A DNA stretch of 7,999 nt from an uncultured cyanobacterium (GTDB lineage: Bacteria > Cyanobacteriota > Cyanobacteriia > Pseudanabaenales > Pseudanabaenaceae). Positions 5,690-7,999 of the stretch are shown here, one piece after another; the first letter of the stretch is position 1, and every line of letters starts with the position of its first letter. The notes beneath the pieces are model-generated. The model searched no databases. It saw only the letters and a list, made by a program, of their open reading frames with translations, and had not been told where the DNA came from. The DNA is taken from assembly GCA_903819605.1 (NCBI GenBank), contig CAIJEA010000474.1, positions 1 through 7,999 of the forward strand, written 5' to 3'. A program made the translations under genes and the position numbers.

Positions 5690-6961
5690 ATGCAAAATCA
5701 AATTTCAGATGATGCTGATCTCAGGGATCGCTTTGTTCCACTCATCGATCCTACGACCGAAGCTAACGGGCAAAAAGTTTATGACTATGCTCTAGAAGGA
5801 TTGCGAGGGCTGGCAGCCATCTGGGTTGCTTATTCGCATATCTTTTTTTATAACTTTAAGATCGATCCTGCCTATCATCCAGCATTTTCCTTTGGGTATC
5901 TTCTAAATGCGGCTCATGGAGGCGTTTTAATTTTCTTCGCACTTTCTGGCTATGTAATCGGACTCACCAATCGATTGCCTTTTTCAAAAGCCAATGCTAT
6001 CAAATATCTCCTCAGAAGATTCATTCGCTTATATCCAATCTATGTAATTGCCATTATTCTAGGAATTATTGCAGCACCAACTGATACATGGAAAACAATT
6101 TTAGGGAATTTCTTGTTTCTGCAAGCAGGAATATCCGCATTACTAAGTGGTAATGGAGTGCTATGGACTTTACATTATGAAGTGGTTTACTACATTGCTT
6201 TTCTGGCGATTTGGTATTTTCGTCCCAAAATTATTCCACTGATGATTGGTTCATTGATAGTTGCTTGTCTATTTCCTTGCATACCATTGATTCCACCCAT
6301 TATTTCAGGCTATGCCGCAGGTTGGCTATTTTGGCTATTTGGACTCTGGCTTGCTTGGAAAAAGCCACGATCCGAGTCTTTTTCAAAATTTCCACTATTT
6401 ACTTATATCCTGCTTTACATCGCTACAGACAAACTATCAATTGGTGAGTCTTTACTAAGCAATTTGGGCTTGACATGGCTCAGACTTGCAGAAATCAATA
6501 TTACCGATTTTGTCTACTTCCCTCTTTGTGCTTTGCTATTTGCTTCACTGACTAAGCGCTATATTCCTTACTTACGGTGGCTAGGTACGATCGCGATCGC
6601 TTTACCCATCTTTCAAACTAGCTATCTCGTAGCTACTGGCAAGCTATTTACCGATCAAGGTTTATTGTTCGCATCTATACAGATGATTTTAGGGCTAGCA
6701 ATCTTTGGTTGGAATATCAGTTCTAATATCTTCTCCAGTTTTACTTTCTTTGGCAGTATTTCCTACGGCATCTATGTTTTTCACATGCCAATTATGAATT
6801 TCATGCAAAGAATTTCTGTTTTTAGTGGTTCGCCTATCACCTTTATCCTCCGTGTATTGGTTTGGGCAGGAGTAACCATTGGCATTTCCTACATTTTGGA
6901 ACTAAAGGTGCAGCCTATCCTCAAAAGATGGTTTCAGCAAAGAGTAATCAATCAAATTTAA
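5690..6961 (+). CDS. Acyltransferase 3 (OafA/NodX-type) integral membrane protein
   Basis: A 423-residue multi-pass membrane protein, with roughly ten hydrophobic segments by eye. It belongs to the family that moves acyl groups, usually acetyl, onto sugars of lipopolysaccharide, exopolysaccharide or other envelope glycans. Family marks are YALEGLRGLAAIWVAYSH (33-50) with Arg39 and the probable catalytic His50, GGVLIFFALSGYVIG (77-91), the basic RRFIRLYPIY (109-118), LWTLHYEVVYY (158-168, Glu164), and FFGSISYGIYVFHMPIMNF near 353-371. A cytosolic N-terminal tail of about 30 residues precedes the first segment. The acceptor cannot be told from sequence. It is the third gene of the rightward cluster, 29 bases after ribE, and has no obvious metabolic link to riboflavin. 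The nearby export operon makes an exopolysaccharide acceptor attractive but unproven. A weak GGA lies just before the ATG, and tandem hairpins follow the stop. Confidence 0.9.
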   Translation: MQNQISDDADLRDRFVPLIDPTTEANGQKVYDYALEGLRGLAAIWVAYSHIFFYNFKIDPAYHPAFSFGYLLNAAHGGVLIFFALSGYVIGLTNRLPFSKANAIKYLLRRFIRLYPIYVIAIILGIIAAPTDTWKTILGNFLFLQAGISALLSGNGVLWTLHYEVVYYIAFLAIWYFRPKIIPLMIGSLIVACLFPCIPLIPPIISGYAAGWLFWLFGLWLAWKKPRSESFSKFPLFTYILLYIATDKLSIGESLLSNLGLTWLRLAEINITDFVYFPLCALLFASLTKRYIPYLRWLGTIAIALPIFQTSYLVATGKLFTDQGLLFASIQMILGLAIFGWNISSNIFSSFTFFGSISYGIYVFHMPIMNFMQRISVFSGSPITFILRVLVWAGVTIGISYILELKVQPILKRWFQQRVINQI

Positions 6962-6975
6962 ATCAGGATCTAGAG

Positions 6976-7012
6976 ATTAGGATAGGCGACGCTTAAGGTC
7001 GCCTATCCTAAT
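6976..7012. terminator. Long perfect palindrome after the acyltransferase gene
   Basis: A perfect 15-bp stem (ATTAGGATAGGCGAC with its complement) around the 7-base loop GCTTAAG. It starts 15 bases after the acyltransferase stop. It is followed only by TT, so it is not a classical U-tailed terminator; it may protect the 3' end of the message or be a small mobile or repetitive palindrome. A canonical terminator follows at 7034. Confidence 0.6.
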
Positions 7013-7033
7013 TTAAGAGATGCTCTTTGACGG

Positions 7034-7073
7034 AAAAGGTAGCAGCAATTTATGAATTGCTGCTACCTTTTTT
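7034..7073 (+). terminator. Rho-independent terminator
   Basis: A 17-bp perfect stem starts AAAAGGTAGCAGCAATT, with the 4-base loop TATG and a run of six T at 7068-7073. This is a textbook intrinsic terminator ending the HAD-ribE-acyltransferase transcript and insulating ndk. The A run on the 5' side would make it work in the other direction as well. Confidence 0.85.
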
Positions 7074-7115
7074 GCTTTTATTTAATTTGCGTTCCTTAAA
7101 ATGAAATAATGCTTT

Positions 7116-7144
7116 TTGTAAACTTTTTTACAATTGCTTAACAT
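7116..7144 (+). promoter_or_regulatory. Palindrome TTGTAAA-N4-TTTACAA with GTA-N8-TAC, overlapping a possible ndk promoter
   Basis: The 18-bp inverted repeat at 7116-7133 has 7-bp arms and contains TGTA-N8-TACA (7117-7132), matching the NtcA core GTA-N8-TAC. A possible promoter, TTGTAA (7116-7121), 17 bases, TAACAT (7139-7144), overlaps it and would give a leader of only about 7 bases before ATG 7158. The palindrome would therefore cover the -35 box, a repressor-like position; an NtcA-activated promoter would need the site about 22 bases upstream of -10. Both readings are tentative. Confidence 0.35.
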
Positions 7145-7157
7145 TTTCACGAAAATC

Positions 7158-7607
7158 ATGGAACGTACTTTTTTGGCAGTCAAGCCCGATGGCGTACAAC
7201 GTCACCTAATCGGAGAAATTATTCGTCGTTATGAAACCAAAGGCTTTAAGCTCGTCGGACTGAAATTGCTGCAACCAACCCGCGAACTAGCTGAAAGCCA
7301 CTATGCTGTTCATAAAGAAAGACCATTCTTCGCTGGATTAGTTGACTTTATTACCTCTGGTCCCGTTGTAGCGATGGTATGGGAAGGCGATGGAGTAGTT
7401 GCTTCAGCCCGTAAAATTATTGGCGCTACCAACCCTCTCACTGCCGAGCCTGGAACAATTCGTGGTGATTACGGTGTAAACATTGGACGTAATATCATTC
7501 ATGGATCTGATGCGATCGAGACAGCTCAAACTGAAATCGCACTTTGGTTTAAGACTGAAGAATTAGTTGAGTGGAAGCCTAGCTTAACCTCTTGGATTTA
7601 CGAATAG
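7158..7607 (+). CDS. ndk: Nucleoside diphosphate kinase
   Basis: Transfers the gamma phosphate from ATP to other nucleoside diphosphates through a phosphohistidine, keeping NTP and dNTP pools balanced in the cytosol. I start at ATG 7158, giving 149 residues, the usual cyanobacterial length, with the conserved MERTFLAVKPDGVQR N-terminus. An in-frame TTG at 7134 would add eight residues and has no support. The active-site set is complete: Lys9, Tyr49, Phe57, Arg85, Thr91, Arg102, Asn112 and the phosphorylated His115 in NIIHGSD. The residue after GSD is Ala119, where Ser is common. No Shine-Dalgarno is seen before the ATG. The gene is flanked on both sides by hairpins (7034-7073 and 7648-7678), so it is probably transcribed alone. 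Confidence 0.97.
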   Translation: MERTFLAVKPDGVQRHLIGEIIRRYETKGFKLVGLKLLQPTRELAESHYAVHKERPFFAGLVDFITSGPVVAMVWEGDGVVASARKIIGATNPLTAEPGTIRGDYGVNIGRNIIHGSDAIETAQTEIALWFKTEELVEWKPSLTSWIYE

Positions 7608-7647
7608 TCATAAAAGCAATAGCAAGACAACATTTTGTCAAGTATTT

Positions 7648-7678
7648 AATAAAGGAGGCGCAAAGCGCCTCCTTTATT
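7648..7678 (+). terminator. Hairpin terminator after ndk
   Basis: A perfect 14-bp stem, AATAAAGGAGGCGC, the loop AAA, then its complement ending CTTTATTTATT. It lies 40 bases after the ndk stop and separates it from psbA. The core is nearly the same as the hairpin at 98-124, with one C-G pair replaced by A-T and the pairing kept. The T-rich tail is interrupted, so it may be a moderate terminator or a 3'-end stabiliser. Confidence 0.7.
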
Positions 7679-7751
7679 TATTGAGATAGAGATATGGGAG
7701 GCGATCGCCACCTTACTTTGGGTAGAAAACCTATCTCCCCCCAGAGAAGTG

Positions 7752-7769
7752 TTGACAATTCTTAACAAT
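7752..7769 (+). promoter_or_regulatory. HLR1-like double repeat on the psbA -35 box (possible RpaB site)
   Basis: TTGACAAT and TTAACAAT are separated by exactly two bases (TC). Each matches 7 of 8 positions of the HLR1 half-site (G/T)TTACA(A/T)(A/T), and the 2-bp gap equals the HLR1 spacing. HLR1 is known as the binding site of the response regulator RpaB at high-light-responsive cyanobacterial promoters. Position over -35 would fit repression in low light. The first repeat is also simply the -35 box, so the match is partly forced. Confidence 0.45.
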
Positions 7770-7779
7770 TTGATATATT
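7752..7779 (+). promoter_or_regulatory. psbA promoter (SigA type, extended -10)
   Basis: A perfect -35 TTGACA (7752-7757), 16 bases, then TATATT (7774-7779), preceded by TG at 7771-7772 as an extended -10. The predicted start of transcription is near 7786, giving a leader of about 49 bases to ATG 7835, a length typical of cyanobacterial psbA. A second, weaker pair 10 bp downstream (TTAACA 7762-7767, 16 bases, TATATA 7784-7789) could form an overlapping tandem promoter. Confidence 0.75.
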
Positions 7780-7785
7780 TGTATA

Positions 7786-7803
7786 TATAAGCGCAAGCTT
7801 ATA
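7786..7803 (+). promoter_or_regulatory. Stem-loop with GCAA tetraloop at the predicted psbA mRNA 5' end
   Basis: TATAAGC, GCAA, GCTTATA form a perfect 7-bp stem closed by a GNRA-class tetraloop. The first base coincides with the transcription start predicted from the promoter at 7752-7779, so the message would begin in a structured 5' end. Such structures can slow 5'-dependent RNase E decay. The rest of the leader (7804-7834) is A-rich and unstructured, with no clear Shine-Dalgarno. Confidence 0.5.
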
Positions 7804-7834
7804 GTCAAAACAAACTTTAAACTAAAGCAGAACA

Positions 7835-7999
7835 ATGACAACAGCAGTACAAAGACGCGAAAGCGCGTCACTGTGGGATCAGTTTTGCAACTGGATCACC
7901 AGCACCGATAACCGCCTATATGTAGGTTGGTTCGGCGTAATCATGATCCCTTGCTTACTCTCCGCCACAATTTGCTTCATCATCGCCTTCATCGCCGCA
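7835..7999 (+). CDS. psbA: Photosystem II D1 protein, N-terminal 55 residues (3' end outside window)
   Basis: D1 is a core reaction-centre subunit of photosystem II in the thylakoid membrane; with D2 it binds P680, pheophytin, QB and the manganese cluster. The visible part begins MTTAVQRRESASLWDQFC, then ITSTDNRLYVGWFGVIMIP and the first transmembrane helix running off the edge at FIIAFIAA. These motifs are highly specific for D1 and are of the normal type rather than the divergent D1-prime or chlorophyll f synthase types, as far as 55 residues can show. Cys40 and Ser43 replace the usual Thr and Thr/Ala. The gene has its own promoter and leader (7752-7834) and probably belongs to a multicopy, light-regulated family. 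Confidence 0.97.
   Translation, partial: MTTAVQRRESASLWDQFCNWITSTDNRLYVGWFGVIMIPCLLSATICFIIAFIAA

Larger units (their letters stand above)
942..7708. repeat. Dispersed HIP1 octamers (GCGATCGC), nine copies
   Basis: Copies lie at 942-949, 2687-2694, 4266-4273, 4485-4492, 4812-4819, 5221-5228, 5326-5333, 6593-6600 and 7701-7708; the entry spans first to last and is not continuous. About 0.1 would be expected by chance in 8 kb. HIP1 is abundant in most cyanobacterial genomes. Most copies are in coding sequence; one touches the HAD start codon and one lies just upstream of the psbA promoter within GGCGATCGCC. Confidence 0.9.

Noticed and set aside
6211..6447. Open frame on the + strand (78 codons) in another frame
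   Set aside because: Inside the acyltransferase gene, whose membrane segments and motifs continue through this stretch.
7134..7157. TTG-initiated N-terminal extension of ndk
   Set aside because: ATG 7158 gives the standard 149-residue protein beginning MERTFLAVKPDG; the extension has no family support.
7683..7737. Inverted repeat GAGATAG ... CTATCTC upstream of psbA
   Set aside because: Only 7-bp arms with a 41-base spacer; easily due to chance.

Overview
The window looks like chromosomal DNA of a cyanobacterium. The evidence is the start of psbA (photosystem II D1 protein) at the right edge, nine copies of the cyanobacterial HIP1 octamer GCGATCGC in 8 kb where about 0.1 would be expected by chance, and protein sequences of cyanobacterial type. 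A Pseudanabaena-like filamentous species is my impression only; nothing here proves the genus.

Layout. Positions 1-82 hold the tail of an unidentified rightward gene, closed by a GC-rich hairpin (98-124). A leftward three-gene cluster follows, probably one operon transcribed from about 4150 towards 141: a Wza/GumB-type polysaccharide export protein (2570-4105), UDP-glucuronate decarboxylase (1541-2476) and UDP-glucose 6-dehydrogenase (141-1487). Together the two enzymes convert UDP-glucose to UDP-glucuronate and then UDP-xylose, and the exporter would form the outer-membrane and periplasmic exit channel for an acidic or xylose-containing exopolysaccharide. Glycosyltransferases and the Wzc/Wzx/Wzy partners are not in the window.

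Divergent from this is a rightward cluster with gaps of about 30 bases: a HAD-superfamily hydrolase with an altered motif I (4264-4983), riboflavin synthase alpha chain (5016-5660) and an acyltransferase-3 membrane protein (5690-6961). It ends in two tandem hairpins (6976-7012 and 7034-7073), the second a canonical U-tailed terminator. Then come nucleoside diphosphate kinase (ndk, 7158-7607), another GC-rich hairpin (7648-7678), and a well-formed psbA promoter and leader (7752-7834) leading into the first 55 codons of psbA.

Most of the gene content is ordinary. The more interesting points are the HAD gene next to riboflavin synthase, where a pathway phosphatase is often unassigned; an HLR1-like (RpaB-type) double repeat on the psbA -35 box; a GNRA-tetraloop hairpin at the predicted psbA mRNA 5' end; a TGTA-N8-TACA palindrome before ndk; and two related intergenic hairpins that differ by one compensatory base-pair change. 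I see no clearly new biological system. There are no tRNA or rRNA genes, CRISPR arrays or insertion sequences that I can support, and no gene-free stretch reaches 300 bases.
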